A DNA stretch of 64,000 bases from Leifsonia virtsii (GTDB taxonomy: Bacteria > Actinomycetota > Actinomycetes > Actinomycetales > Microbacteriaceae). The stretch spans positions 434,001-498,000 of the forward strand of contig NZ_JAROCB010000004.1 of NCBI RefSeq assembly GCF_030433675.1. The letters are read 5' to 3'. A model generated the notes under the pieces. That model searched no databases and had not been told where the DNA came from. It was given only the letters and a program-made list of their open reading frames with translations. Positions 1-9,088 of the stretch are shown here, piece after piece. Position numbers and translations under genes: made by a program. Within the stretch, counting starts at the first letter, position 1. Every line of letters begins with the position of its first letter.

Positions 1-498
1 GATCGGCCGCTGGCCCGCCACGATCTGGTCGCGCGCCTCCTCCTCGAGATCCTGCGCGAAGAACTGGTGCACGGTCGACGGCTTCAGGTAGGCGTCGGCG
101 TTGCCCTCCTCGGCTCCGGGGAAGCCGACGATGTCGAGCACCGTGGTCGGGTCGGGCACGTCGAGCGCCGATCCTGAGCCGCCGAGCAGGCCGAAGACCG
201 TCTCGCCCTCGTCCGGCAGGAATGCGTCGACGTAGACGAGGGCGCGCACGTCGCCGCCGTTCAGTCCGGCGGCGCTGATGACCGCGCCGCCGTACGAGTG
301 GCCGACGAGGACGACGGGCCCCGCGGTGCGCTGGGCGATGAAGGAGGCGACGTAGGCTCCGTCGCCGGCGGCGCCGCGCAGCAGGTTCGGCGGGGCGAGC
401 ACCGTGAACCCGCGGTCGCGCAGGTCGGTGATGACGGGATTCCAGCTGGACGCGTCGGCCCAGGCTCCGTGGACGAGGACGATCGTGGGCAAAGCCAT
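1..498 (-). CDS. alpha/beta hydrolase, C-terminus beyond window edge
   Basis: Partial gene on the minus strand; the first 166 residues are inside the window and the frame is open to the left edge. The N-terminus begins with a short beta strand and an HG-x-W oxyanion motif (residues 10-13). The nucleophile elbow GHSYGG places the catalytic serine at residue 68, and a strand ending YVDAFLP follows near residue 90. This is the layout of small esterase/haloperoxidase-like alpha/beta hydrolases, cytoplasmic with no signal peptide. The ATG at 498 is chosen because an AGGAA ribosome site lies just upstream and the protein starts directly at the first core strand. The substrate cannot be told, and the acid and histidine of the triad lie partly outside the window. 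Confidence 0.85.
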   Translation of the reverse strand, partial: MALPTIVLVHGAWADASSWNPVITDLRDRGFTVLAPPNLLRGAAGDGAYVASFIAQRTAGPVVLVGHSYGGAVISAAGLNGGDVRALVYVDAFLPDEGETVFGLLGGSGSALDVPDPTTVLDIVGFPGAEEGNADAYLKPSTVHQFFAQDLEEEARDQIVAGQRPI

Positions 499-788
499 GG
501 TGTTCCTGCTCTTTCGCTCGGTGCTGTGAACGGTGCGGGCTCTCGGAACGGCGCCAGGCTAGGGCCTGTGCGGGCGATGCGTCTACCCTCGCGGCTCGCT
601 TCGTTGCTCCGGTCCCGGGCTTCGGTCGGAGATTCGGTCACGGTTCGTTCGAATCTCCGACATCAGGCAGCCCGGACGGAGACTCGGCCGATCGACCGCT
701 GGTGCACACAGGCGCGGTGACCCGCGGGCTTTCCACAGATCCCGGGACCGGGCCGATCGCACCTCCTCCTCGCCGGGATGCTGGACGC
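499..788. other. intergenic region between divergent genes
   Basis: About 290 bp between the divergent hydrolase and AbiEi/DUF559-type genes. It holds the 12-bp inverted repeat at 625-661 and must contain both promoters. No convincing small gene was seen; open frames here are high-GC shadows. Confidence 0.5.
625..661. repeat. 12-bp perfect inverted repeat
   Basis: GTCGGAGATTCG (625-636) pairs perfectly with CGAATCTCCGAC (650-661) around a 13-nt spacer. It sits between divergent genes, so an operator or transcript insulator is as likely as a terminator. There is no T tract. Confidence 0.55.
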
Positions 789-1583
789 ATGATCGACGAA
801 CGAACCCTGCACCGCCTCGGCGGCATCGCCTCCGTCCTCCAGCTGCGTGCCACGGGCGCCACCTCCGACGAGCTGACGGCGGCCGTCCGCACCGGGCGGC
901 TGCGCCGCCTGCGCCGCGGCGTCTACGCGCTGCCGGAGGCGCCGACCGCTGCGGTCACAGCCGTGCTCGCGCGCGGACGCCTCTCCTGCGTCTCCGCCGC
1001 CCGCACCTACGGCCTCTGGGCCGGTCCCGATCCGCGGCTGCACCTGCAGTTCTCAGGGCATGCCAGGGCCGGGCCGGTGGAAAGCCCGCACGTACGCCAC
1101 TGGCTGCCGACCGAGCGCTCGGCGGAGGTCTGGAGGGTCACGCTCGCCGACTGCCTGCGGTCGGTGGCACGCTGCGCCGACGAGGAGACCGCGGTCGCGG
1201 TCTTCGACACCGCGCTGACCGCTGGTCTCGTGACCCTTCGGGTGCTGCGCGCGGTGCTCTCCGGTCAGCCCGTGAACGTGCGGCGGAGGTGGATGCTGGC
1301 ACGGCCGGGATCCGACTCCGGCGTGGAGTCGATCGTGCGGCAGCGGCTGCAGGCCCGCGGCCATGTCGTCGAGCAGCAGGTGCACGTCGACGGCGTCGGC
1401 CGGGTCGACATGCGTTTGGCGGCGCGTGGGTCGCCACGACTGCGGGTCTCCGCAGCACAGGTGACAGAGGACTGGACCGCCGTGCTCGACATCCTGGACC
1501 GCATCCTGACCCGTTCCGCGCACTCGGCGAACTCACAGGATCGAAGGGACCAACTGGGTGCTCCGCCGTGTTTCATCCACTGA
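789..1583 (+). pseudogene. AbiEi/DUF559-type protein with deleted nuclease core
   Basis: The 264-aa frame starts at the ATG at 789 (MIDERTLH). The N-terminal half is a winged-helix AbiEi-antitoxin-like domain: a GATSDEL helix, then [12 protein letters not shown]. The middle ([30 protein letters not shown]) matches the opening of the DUF559/Vsr-like PD-(D/E)xK domain common in actinobacteria. After VDM the expected catalytic strand (acidic EVDG-type motif and following helix) is absent. The sequence jumps to a C-terminal-like segment ([14 protein letters not shown]), as if about 40-60 residues were lost in frame. The first part is family recognition from memory; the deletion is inferred from the missing motif. 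It is probably catalytically dead. It could instead be a diverged short form still acting as a DNA-binding protein. Confidence 0.6.
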
Positions 1584-1619
1584 CGGCGTCGCAGCCAGCA
1601 CGCCGCACGAGGAGGAAAC

Positions 1620-2066
1620 GTGACACAGGACTACCGCAAGGACCCGGAGGCCGTCTCCCGGCTGACGCCGCAGCAGTACGCGGTGACGCAGGAGGCCGCC
1701 ACGGAGCCGGCGTTCCGCAACAGGTTCTGGGACAACCACGACGAGGGACTGTACGTCGACATCGTGTCGGGGGAGCCGCTCTTCGCGTCCGTGAACAAGT
1801 ACGACAGCCGGTCCGGCTGGCCGAGCTTCACCGTGCCGGTGGAGCCGGGCAACATCGTCGAGAAGGTCGACCGCACGTACGGGATGGTGCGCACCGAGGT
1901 GCGATCCGCCCACGGCGACAGCCACCTGGGGCACCTGTTCGACGACGGGCCCGCCGACGCCGGCGGCCTCCGCTACTGCATCAACTCGGCGGCCCTCCGC
2001 TTCGTCCCGCTCGCCGAGCTCGACGAGGCCGGGTACGGCCAGTACCGCACGATCTTCGACAAGTAA
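1620..2066 (+). CDS. msrB: peptide-methionine (R)-S-oxide reductase MsrB
   Basis: MsrB reduces the R epimer of methionine sulfoxide in oxidised proteins, using thioredoxin. The 148-aa protein has the SelR fold signatures [16 protein letters not shown] and [11 protein letters not shown], with the catalytic cysteine at residue 120. The two CxxC pairs that bind zinc in many MsrB proteins are missing, and the resolving cysteine position in xGWPSF is serine, so this is the zinc-free type with one conserved cysteine. The GTG start at 1620 follows a GGAGG ribosome site. msrA follows 11 bp downstream, so the two stereospecific reductases are almost certainly co-transcribed as an oxidative repair pair. 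Confidence 0.95.
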   Translation: MTQDYRKDPEAVSRLTPQQYAVTQEAATEPAFRNRFWDNHDEGLYVDIVSGEPLFASVNKYDSRSGWPSFTVPVEPGNIVEKVDRTYGMVRTEVRSAHGDSHLGHLFDDGPADAGGLRYCINSAALRFVPLAELDEAGYGQYRTIFDK

Positions 2067-2077
2067 GGAGCACGACA

Positions 2078-2587
2078 ATGACAGAGAAGGCCATCCTCGC
2101 CGGAGGCTGCTTCTGGGGCATGCAGGACCTCATCCGTAAGCTTCCGGGCGTGACGAGCACGCGCGTCGGCTACACCGGTGGCGACGTCGCGAACGCCACC
2201 TACCGCAACCACGGGACGCACGCCGAGGCGATCGAGATCGAGTACGACCCCGAGCGCACCAGCTACCGCGACCTGCTGGAGTTCTTCTTCCAGATCCACG
2301 ACCCGTCGACCAAGAACCGGCAGGGCAACGACGTCGGCACCAGCTACCGTTCCGCGATCTTCTACGAGGACGACCAGCAGCGCCGCATCGCCGAGGACAC
2401 CATCGCCGACGTCGACGCGTCCGGTCTCTGGCCGGGCAAGGTCGTCACCGAGGTCAGCCAGGCCGGCCCGTTCTGGGAGGCGGAGCCCGAGCACCAGGAC
2501 TACCTGGAGCGCACCCCGTGGGGCTACACCTGCCACTTCGTGCGGCCGGGCTGGAAGCTCCCGAGGCGGGAGTCCGCGGCCATCTAG
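2078..2587 (+). CDS. msrA: peptide-methionine (S)-S-oxide reductase MsrA
   Basis: MsrA reduces methionine-S-sulfoxide in proteins. The 169-aa protein carries the GCFWG active site with nucleophilic Cys11, the conserved GYTGG and HDPST segments, and a C-terminal cysteine (residue 152, GYTCHF) that can act as the resolving thiol. Length is normal for the short single-domain form. An AAGGAG ribosome site precedes the ATG. It forms an operon with msrB. Its stop codon overlaps by 4 bp the stop end of the convergent rRNA methyltransferase gene, leaving no room for a conventional terminator. Confidence 0.96.
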   Translation: MTEKAILAGGCFWGMQDLIRKLPGVTSTRVGYTGGDVANATYRNHGTHAEAIEIEYDPERTSYRDLLEFFFQIHDPSTKNRQGNDVGTSYRSAIFYEDDQQRRIAEDTIADVDASGLWPGKVVTEVSQAGPFWEAEPEHQDYLERTPWGYTCHFVRPGWKLPRRESAAI

Positions 2588-3714
2588 GCGGCGGTCCGCT
2601 CCAGCAGAACGGCCACCTCAAGGTGGCCGGTCTGCGGGAACATGTCGAGGACGCGGCCGGTCCGGATGCGGTACGACGGCATCCGGGCCAGGTCGTGGGC
2701 GAGGCTCTTGGGGTTGCAGCTGGAGTAGACCACCGACGGCACGCCGGAGTCCTCGAGCCAGTCCGCCAGCTCGGCGCCGATGCCGCGGCGCGGGGGGTTC
2801 ACGATCACGAGCTCCGGCACAGACTTCGCGTCGCGCGCGAACGCGGTGGCGTCGCCCGCACGGAACGCCACCTGCGGGAGCGCCGCCGCCGAGGCGGTCG
2901 CCCGCGCGCTGCGCACGGCCTCCCGGCTGGTCTCCACCCCGACCACGCGGCGACCGGGAGCCGCCACGTTGAGGGCGAAGCCGCCGACCCCGCAGTACAG
3001 GTCCCACACGCTGGCGGGCGAGACGGCGTCCACCCAGTCGGCGACCTGGGCGTACAGCGCCTCGGCCACGGCCGTGTTGGTCTGGAAGAAGGACTGCGGG
3101 CGCAGCCGCAGCGGCACGGCCCCCACCCGCATCACGAGCGACGCGTCCGGCGTCAGCACGACCTCCCGGTCGCCCTCCACCACGGCCTTGTGCTCCGGCT
3201 GGATGTTCGCCGTCACCACCCGGGCCGTCGGCAGCGCGGCGCGCAGCTCCGGCAGCCGGGCGCGGATGCGGGCGACGACATCCTCCGACCGCACCACGAA
3301 CCGGATCATCAGCTCGTCGTCGGGGGAGAGGGTGACCAGCACGTACTTGAGGTCGCCACGACGCTCCGGGACGCTGTACGGCGCGAGCCGGGTGCGCGTC
3401 ACGAAGTCCGCGATCGCCGGCAGCGCGGCGCGGATACCCGGGGCGCAGATCCCGCACTCGCGCAGGTCCACCCCGCGGCCGTCCTCGTCGAGGATGCCGA
3501 TCGTGGGGGAGTCCACGGTGCCGCCGATCACCATCTTCGCCTTATTGCGGTAGCCCGACTCCGCGCTCGCCACCGGCGGCAGCCACACGGCGTCGCCGAA
3601 GGCGGCGAGCAGTTCGCGGGCGTGCGCGTCCTTGTCGGCGAGCTGCGCGGCGTACGGCACGCCCATGAGGGTGCACGAACGGCATACGCCGGCGTCGAAG
3701 TACGAGCAGTCCAT
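2584..3714 (-). CDS. rlmC: 23S rRNA (uracil-C5)-methyltransferase, RlmC-like
   Basis: Predicted SAM-dependent m5U methyltransferase of the TrmA/RlmC/RlmD family acting on 23S rRNA. The N-terminus [14 protein letters not shown] gives Cys3, Cys11 and Cys14 of the [4Fe-4S] cluster, with a further C-x2-C at about residue 80 (RECGICAP). The SAM-binding motif [11 protein letters not shown], the IVNPPRRG motif and the catalytic cysteine in [10 protein letters not shown] are all present. The protein starts directly at the cluster domain without a TRAM domain, as RlmC does and RlmD does not, and 376 aa fits RlmC. A TAGACT hexamer lies 10 bp upstream of the ATG, so the transcript is leaderless or nearly so. 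The exact target uridine (747 in E. coli numbering) is inferred from the family. Confidence 0.85.
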   Translation of the reverse strand: MDCSYFDAGVCRSCTLMGVPYAAQLADKDAHARELLAAFGDAVWLPPVASAESGYRNKAKMVIGGTVDSPTIGILDEDGRGVDLRECGICAPGIRAALPAIADFVTRTRLAPYSVPERRGDLKYVLVTLSPDDELMIRFVVRSEDVVARIRARLPELRAALPTARVVTANIQPEHKAVVEGDREVVLTPDASLVMRVGAVPLRLRPQSFFQTNTAVAEALYAQVADWVDAVSPASVWDLYCGVGGFALNVAAPGRRVVGVETSREAVRSARATASAAALPQVAFRAGDATAFARDAKSVPELVIVNPPRRGIGAELADWLEDSGVPSVVYSSCNPKSLAHDLARMPSYRIRTGRVLDMFPQTGHLEVAVLLERTAA

Positions 3715-3749
3715 CCCGGCGACGAGTCTACGTGCCGTCGGCCGGGAGC

Positions 3750-3775
3750 GGGCCGCGCCCGAGCGGGCGCGGCCC
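3750..3775 (-). terminator. hairpin terminator after the GH3 gene
   Basis: A perfect 12-bp GC stem (GGGCCGCGCCCG, 3750-3761, with its complement at 3764-3775) with a 2-nt spacer lies just downstream of the GH3 stop codon on the minus strand. No U tract, as is common in high-GC actinobacteria. Confidence 0.6.
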
Positions 3776-3780
3776 TGCCC

Positions 3781-6060
3781 TCAGCGGACGGCCGCCGCCA
3801 CGACCTCGAAGGGCGCCGCCAGCAGCGACGACTCCCGCGACGAGGGGCCGACCAGCAGTTCGAACGCACCCGGCTCGACCAGGCGCGTGCCCGCGGCGTC
3901 CACGATCGTGCAGTCCGCGACGGGCAGCACGACCCGCGCGCGGGCCGACTCTCCCGGCGCGAGCTCCACCTGGCGGTACGCCTTCAGCTCCCGGTCCGTC
4001 CAGCTGACGCTGGTGACCGTGTCCCGCACGTACACCTGCACGGTCTCGCGGACCGGGCGGGCGCCCGTGTTCCGCACCGTCACCTCGGCCACGATCTCGT
4101 CCGCGAGGCCGAGCGCCGTGCGCTCCAGCGTGAGGTCCGAATACTCCACGGTCGTGTACGACAGGCCGTCCCCGAAGGCCCACGCGGGCTGCTGGGTGAG
4201 GTCCGCGTAGCGGTCGCCGTGCTGCCCGCGCAGCTGGTTGTAGTACGTCGGCTGCTGGCCGGCATGGCGGGCGAACGAGATCGGGAGCCGGCCCGACGGC
4301 TCCACCCGTCCGGCCAGGATCTCCGCGATCGCCGTCCCGCCGCGCATTCCGGGGCTCGCCGCCCAGAGCACGGCGGCGGCGCGGGCGACCGACGGCGGCA
4401 GCACAAGCGGCTTCGACGCCATCACCACGACGACGACGGGCGTGCCGGTCGCGATCACTGCGTCGAGCAGCGCGTTCTGGCCGCCGATCAGCTCCAGCGT
4501 CGCCGTCGAGCGGCCCTCGCCGACGAGCTCGATCCTGTCGCCGACCACCGCGACCACCACATCCGACGCCTCGGCCGCGGCGACGGCCTCGTCGATCAGC
4601 TCCCGATCGGGCGGCGACGGCACCACGACCGGCGGCCGGGGCTGGCCGTCCGGGAACGTCGTGCCGCGCGGGTCGTCCTCGAGCGTCAGGATGTCGGCGC
4701 CGCGGGCGTGCCGCACCTCCCATCCGGGCAGCGCGCGCAGCCCGTCGAGCACGGTCTCGATCATCTCGCGCGGCTGGCCGTCCAGCCACCCGGCCTGACC
4801 GGAACCGCCGGCCCAGTCGCCCAGCTGCGTCTGCGCGTCGTCGGCGAGCGGCCCGACCACGGCGACACGCACCGCGGGCGAGGTCAGCGGCAGCGTCCCG
4901 TCGTTCTCCAGCAGCACGATCGAGCGCCGTGCCACCTCCAGGTTGAGCTCGGCGTGCTTCGCGCTCCCGACGACCGCGTCGAGGTCCCGCGACGGCAGCC
5001 GCGGGTCCTCGAACAGCCCGAGGTCGAACTTCAGCGTCAGGATGCGCGCGACGGCGGCGTCGAAGGCGTCCTCGTCGAGCAGGCCATGCTCGACGGCCTC
5101 CAGAGCCCCCTCGTAGAATCCGGGCGTCGTCATCACCATGTCGTTGCCCGCGCGCACGGCGGCGGCCGCGGCGTGGGCGTAGTCGGGCTGCACCCGCTGC
5201 TCCCAGACCATGCGCCCGACGTTGTCCCAGTCGGTGATGAGCGTCCCGGTGTAGCCCCACTCGCCGCGGAGCACGTCGCTGAGCAGCCAGTCGTTGACCG
5301 TGATCGGCACGCCGTCGGTGCTCTGGTAGCCGAGCATGAATGTGCGGCAGCCCTCGCGGGCGACACGCTCGAACGGCGGCAGGAACCAGCTGCGCAGTTT
5401 GCGTCGTGAGAGGTCGGCCTCGCTCGCGTCGCGTCCGCCCTGCGTCTCCGAGTATCCGGCGAAGTGCTTCGCCGTGGCGAGGATCGCTGTCGGGTCGTCG
5501 AGGCCGCCGCCCTGGTACCCGCGGACCATGGCGCTGGCCAGCTCGCCGATGAGGAACGGGTCCTCGCCGAAGGTTTCGCCGACGCGGCCCCAGCGCAGGT
5601 CGCGGGCGATGCAGAGCACGGGCGAGAAGGTCCAGTGAACGCCGGTCACCGCGACCTCCTCGGCGCTGGCCCGGGCGACGCGCTCGATCAGCTCGGCGTC
5701 CCAGGTCGCCGCCATCCCGAGCTGGGTGGGGAAGATCGTGGCGCCGGGCCAGAACGAGTGGCCGTGGATGCAGTCCTCGCCGACGAGCAGCGGGATGCGC
5801 AGCCGGGTCTGCGCGGTGAGCCGGTTCGCCTCCAGGATGCGCTCGGGGGAGGTGTGCAGGATCGAGCCGACGTGACGCCGCAGGACGTGGTCCTTCAGGT
5901 CGTCGCGGGCGTCCAGCTGGAGCATCTGCCCCACCTTCTCCTCCAGCGTCATGCGGCCGAGGAGGTCGCGGACGCGGTCGGCGGTCGGCAGGGACGGGTC
6001 CCGGAAGGGGAGCGCCTCGCCGTCGGGCGCGGCACTCGTGGACGGCAGGGTCGTGGTCAT
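3781..6060 (-). CDS. glycoside hydrolase family 3, beta-glucosidase/xylosidase type
   Basis: A 759-aa GH3 enzyme with no signal peptide, so it probably hydrolyses imported oligosaccharides in the cytoplasm. The N-terminal barrel carries WGRVGETFGEDP (157-168), KHFAGY (198-203) and the nucleophile motif TDWD with Asp277. The middle alpha/beta sandwich and a C-terminal fibronectin-III-like domain (TVRNTGARPVRETVQVYV) complete the usual three-domain architecture. The ATG at 6060 is used because it overlaps the upstream permease stop by 4 bp; longer readings of this frame only run through the permease genes. It is the last gene of the importer operon, which implies that the transporter delivers its substrate (beta-glucoside or xyloside). 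The sugar specificity is not readable from sequence. Confidence 0.9.
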   Translation of the reverse strand: MTTTLPSTSAAPDGEALPFRDPSLPTADRVRDLLGRMTLEEKVGQMLQLDARDDLKDHVLRRHVGSILHTSPERILEANRLTAQTRLRIPLLVGEDCIHGHSFWPGATIFPTQLGMAATWDAELIERVARASAEEVAVTGVHWTFSPVLCIARDLRWGRVGETFGEDPFLIGELASAMVRGYQGGGLDDPTAILATAKHFAGYSETQGGRDASEADLSRRKLRSWFLPPFERVAREGCRTFMLGYQSTDGVPITVNDWLLSDVLRGEWGYTGTLITDWDNVGRMVWEQRVQPDYAHAAAAAVRAGNDMVMTTPGFYEGALEAVEHGLLDEDAFDAAVARILTLKFDLGLFEDPRLPSRDLDAVVGSAKHAELNLEVARRSIVLLENDGTLPLTSPAVRVAVVGPLADDAQTQLGDWAGGSGQAGWLDGQPREMIETVLDGLRALPGWEVRHARGADILTLEDDPRGTTFPDGQPRPPVVVPSPPDRELIDEAVAAAEASDVVVAVVGDRIELVGEGRSTATLELIGGQNALLDAVIATGTPVVVVVMASKPLVLPPSVARAAAVLWAASPGMRGGTAIAEILAGRVEPSGRLPISFARHAGQQPTYYNQLRGQHGDRYADLTQQPAWAFGDGLSYTTVEYSDLTLERTALGLADEIVAEVTVRNTGARPVRETVQVYVRDTVTSVSWTDRELKAYRQVELAPGESARARVVLPVADCTIVDAAGTRLVEPGAFELLVGPSSRESSLLAAPFEVVAAAVR

Positions 6061-7136
6061 GCGGTGGTGCTCTCCGGTGCTGATCCGGCCGGACCGGCCG
6101 TGGTGGGTTCTGTGCGGACCTGGGTGACGGCCGCGTTGACGTTCATGCCCTTGCGCTTCATCGCCCGTGCGCGCTCGCCCGCCGACCGCAGGCGCGGGTT
6201 GACGTACTCGTCGATGCCGAAGTTGATGAGCGCGAGCGCCACGCCGAGCAGCGCGATGCACAGGCCGGCAGGGACGTACCACCACCAGTAGTCGGGGAAG
6301 GCGTTGTTCTGCTGGGCCCAGAACAGGATGGTGCCCCAGTTCAGGTTCGACACCGGGATGACGCCGATGAACGCGAGCGTCGTGAGCCCGAGGACCGCGG
6401 CGGTCATGGTGCCGACGAAGCTCGACGCGATGATCGCCATCAGGTTCGGCAGCATCTCCACCAGGATGATGCGGTGCAGCGGCTCCCCGTTCGCCCGGGC
6501 GGCCTGGATGAAGTCGCGGTTCCGCAGCGACATCGTCTGCGCACGCAGCACGCGGGCGCCCCACGCCCATCCCGTGAGCCCGAGGACGGCGGCGATGAGC
6601 GGCAGCGGCGGGTCGTCGAACTGCGACGCGACGATGATCATCAGCGGGAGGCCCGGGATGACCAGGAAGACGTTCGACAGCGCCGACAGCGACTCGCTCT
6701 TCCAGCCGCGCAGATAGCCCGCGGTGACGCCGACGACGATGGCCACGACGGTGGCCATGATCGTCGCGAGGAACCCGACCACGAGCACCCCGCGGGTGCC
6801 GTAGACGAGCTGGCTGAAGACGTCCTGGCCGATGTGGGTCGTCCCGAGCAGGTGCTGGAACGACGGCGGCTGCAGGGTCTGGTCGAGGTGCTGCGCGTTC
6901 GGGTCGTATGGCGCGATCCACGGCGCGAAGATCGCGACGAGCACGAAGACGCCCAGGATGATGAGCCCGGTGGCCGACTTGCGGTTGCCGAACATGGCGA
7001 GGGACGCCCTCAGCTGCGACCAGAAGGTCGCCTTGGCGGGCGGGCGCGGACCGACGGCACGGACGAAGGCGGTCTCGGGGCTGCCGACGCCCGCGGGCTG
7101 GGCGAGGGTGTCCGACTCTTCGGCGGGGGTTCTCAT
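6057..7136 (-). CDS. ABC transporter permease, DppC/OppC type
   Basis: A 359-aa inner-membrane permease of the Opp/Dpp class. After a roughly 50-residue cytoplasmic leader there is a first membrane span (ATGLIILGVFVLVAIFAPWI), then the OppC N-terminal segment. The remaining spans include the BPD_transp_1 region with the EAA-type loop (QAARANGEPLHRII) that docks on the ATPases. It overlaps the GH3 gene by 4 bp and follows the DppB-type permease by 3 bp, so all are translationally coupled. By operon content the imported compound is more likely an oligosaccharide than a peptide; that is inference. Confidence 0.92.
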   Translation of the reverse strand: MRTPAEESDTLAQPAGVGSPETAFVRAVGPRPPAKATFWSQLRASLAMFGNRKSATGLIILGVFVLVAIFAPWIAPYDPNAQHLDQTLQPPSFQHLLGTTHIGQDVFSQLVYGTRGVLVVGFLATIMATVVAIVVGVTAGYLRGWKSESLSALSNVFLVIPGLPLMIIVASQFDDPPLPLIAAVLGLTGWAWGARVLRAQTMSLRNRDFIQAARANGEPLHRIILVEMLPNLMAIIASSFVGTMTAAVLGLTTLAFIGVIPVSNLNWGTILFWAQQNNAFPDYWWWYVPAGLCIALLGVALALINFGIDEYVNPRLRSAGERARAMKRKGMNVNAAVTQVRTEPTTAGPAGSAPESTTA

Positions 7137-7139
7137 GGT

Positions 7140-8261
7140 TCAGGCCTCCGTCTGACGGGTGCGGGGATCGAGGATGGCGTAGGCGATGTCCGCGACGATG
7201 TTCGCCACGAGCACGGCCAGTACCAGGACGAGGAAGATGCCCTGCATCAGCGCGTAGTCCTTGGCGTTGGTGGCGTTGAGCAGCAGCAACCCGATCCCGG
7301 GGTAGGAGAAGACCATCTCCATCACGATCGTGCCGCTGACGATGAAGCCGAGCGCGAGCGCGAAGCTCTGGATCTGGGGGAGCACGGCGTTGCGCGCCGC
7401 GTACCGCCAGAGCACCCGCCGGTCGGGCATGCCCTTCGCCTGCGCGACGGTGATGTAGTCCTCGTCGAGCACGGTGAGCATCATGTTGCGCATGCCGAGC
7501 ACCCAGCCGCCGAGCGAGACGACGACGATGGTGAGCATCGGCAGCATGGCGTGCGAGACCACCTGGCCGATGAACTCCCCGTTCCAGCCGGGTTCGACGC
7601 CCAGCTCGTACGCGTGCCCCGCGGGGAACCAGCCGAGCGTGGTCGAGAACACGGCGATGAAGATCAGGCCGAGCCAGAAGTAGGGGACGGTCCCGAGGAA
7701 GGTGGTGACCGGCACGAGCACGTCGAGCCGGCCGCCGCGCCGCCAGCCGATCACGGCGCCGAGGGAGGTGCCGATCAGGAACGAGACCACTGTCGCGAAG
7801 CCGACCAGGCCCAGCGTCCACGGCAGGGCCGAGGCGATCGCGTCGCCCACCGGCGCCATGCCGGTGGAGATCGAGACGCCCAGGTTGCCGTGCAGCAGCA
7901 TGTTCCAGTAGTCGAGGTACTGCTGCCAGAGCGGCACCGAGTGGTCGAGGCCGAACAGGAGCCGCAGCGCCTTCTCGGCGTCCGGGGTCAGCTGGCCCTG
8001 GCTGCGCGCCATGTACGCGTCGACCGCATCGCCCTTCATCAGGCGGGGAAGGAAGAAGTTGATGGTGATGGCGGCCCACAGGGTGAACGCGTAGAACGCG
8101 ACCCTTCCGCCGATGAACCGCCAGGGGACGCGGACGCCGCGGCGCTCCGCCCGGGTCGCGGTGGTGCCGACGAGCGTCGGATCGCTCGGCTGCTCTGCGG
8201 GCGCCGGGCCCGTCGTGGTCAGGCCCGTCGTGGTCTGGCCCGTCGTGCTCTGCGCGCTCAC
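7140..8261 (-). CDS. ABC transporter permease, DppB/OppB type
   Basis: A 373-aa membrane permease that pairs with the DppC-type protein. A first membrane span follows residue 45, then the large extracytoplasmic loop typical of DppB. Further spans surround the EAA loop (VAQAKGMPDRRVLWRYAARNAVLP). The N-terminal 40 residues are unusual: a low-complexity stretch repeating TTG units (TTGQTTTGLTTTGP), matching an imperfect 15-nt tandem repeat in the DNA around 8207-8250. The start at 8261 overlaps the upstream ATPase gene by 4 bp and fixes the reading frame; internal starts beyond the repeat are possible. Confidence 0.92.
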   Translation of the reverse strand: MSAQSTTGQTTTGLTTTGPAPAEQPSDPTLVGTTATRAERRGVRVPWRFIGGRVAFYAFTLWAAITINFFLPRLMKGDAVDAYMARSQGQLTPDAEKALRLLFGLDHSVPLWQQYLDYWNMLLHGNLGVSISTGMAPVGDAIASALPWTLGLVGFATVVSFLIGTSLGAVIGWRRGGRLDVLVPVTTFLGTVPYFWLGLIFIAVFSTTLGWFPAGHAYELGVEPGWNGEFIGQVVSHAMLPMLTIVVVSLGGWVLGMRNMMLTVLDEDYITVAQAKGMPDRRVLWRYAARNAVLPQIQSFALALGFIVSGTIVMEMVFSYPGIGLLLLNATNAKDYALMQGIFLVLVLAVLVANIVADIAYAILDPRTRQTEA

Positions 8262-9088
8262 AGCGCACCTCCTGCCGTCTGCGTCGCTCCGGCCGGCTGA
8301 GCCGCCCGGGCGCCGAAGTGCTTCTCGGGGTCGGGGGACGCCGCACGCAGCTCGCGCGTGTACGGGTCCTGGGGGCGCAGGATGACGTCGTCGGCGGTGC
8401 CGTGCTCGACGATCCTGCCCTGGTTCAGCACGATGATCTCGTCGCTGAAGTGCCGTGCCGTGGCCAGGTCGTGCGTGATGTAGAGGACACCGAGGCCCTC
8501 CTCGCGCTGCAGGTCGGCGAGCAGGTTGAGCACGCCGAGGCGGATGGACACGTCCAGCATCGACACCGGCTCGTCCGCCACCAGCAGGGCGGGGCGCGAG
8601 GCCAGGGCCCTGGCGATGGCGACGCGCTGCCGCTGGCCGCCGGAGAGCTCGTGCGGGCGGCGGTCGATGACGGCGTCGGCGTCGAGCCGGACGCGCTGCA
8701 GCAGCCGCCGCACCTCGGCGTCGACCTCAGAACGCGGGACGACATGGTCGAGCCGTAGCGGGCGCTCGATGTGGTGACGGATCGAGTGCGACGGGTTGAG
8801 GGAGGCGAACGGGTCCTGGAAGACCATCCGCAGCTGCTGGCGGTACTTCCGCAGCGCCTTCCCCGAGCGGGGGATGGGGGAGCCGTCGAGCAGCACGACG
8901 CCGCGGGTCGGGGTCTCCAGCTGGGTGAGGATCTTCGCGATCGTCGACTTGCCGCTGCCGGACTGCCCGACCAGGCCGATGGTCTGCCGCGGGCCGAGCG
9001 TGAAGCTGACGTCGTCGAGGGCCGTGAGCTGGCCGGCCCCGCGGACGTTGTAGATCTTGGTGACGTTCCTGAACTCGAGCGTTGTCAT
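8258..9088 (-). CDS. ABC transporter ATP-binding protein, DppF/OppF type
   Basis: A 276-aa nucleotide-binding protein for the importer. It has Walker A GQSGSGKST (41-49), the Q-loop in MVFQDPFASLNP, the signature LSGGQRQRVAIARAL, Walker B LLVADEPVSMLD and the switch histidine in YITHD. The C-terminal region has the typical oligopeptide-transporter extension that ends after PYTRELRAASPDP. It overlaps the neighbouring ATPase and permease genes by 4 bp on each side. Like other Opp systems the importer uses two different ATPases. Confidence 0.94.
   Translation of the reverse strand: MTTLEFRNVTKIYNVRGAGQLTALDDVSFTLGPRQTIGLVGQSGSGKSTIAKILTQLETPTRGVVLLDGSPIPRSGKALRKYRQQLRMVFQDPFASLNPSHSIRHHIERPLRLDHVVPRSEVDAEVRRLLQRVRLDADAVIDRRPHELSGGQRQRVAIARALASRPALLVADEPVSMLDVSIRLGVLNLLADLQREEGLGVLYITHDLATARHFSDEIIVLNQGRIVEHGTADDVILRPQDPYTRELRAASPDPEKHFGARAAQPAGATQTAGGAL

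Noticed and set aside
789-1583. Type IV toxin-antitoxin (AbiE) system
   Set aside because: No AbiEii-type nucleotidyltransferase partner is adjacent, and the C-terminal half is of DUF559 type.
2518-5409. 963-codon plus-strand frame opposite the rRNA methyltransferase and GH3 genes
   Set aside because: Antisense shadow with no ribosome site and Arg/His/Val-rich composition, while the minus strand encodes intact conserved proteins.
6061-8346. Upstream extension of the GH3 frame through both permease genes
   Set aside because: The extra 760 codons are an out-of-frame reading of two conserved permeases; the ATG at 6060 overlaps the permease stop by 4 bp.
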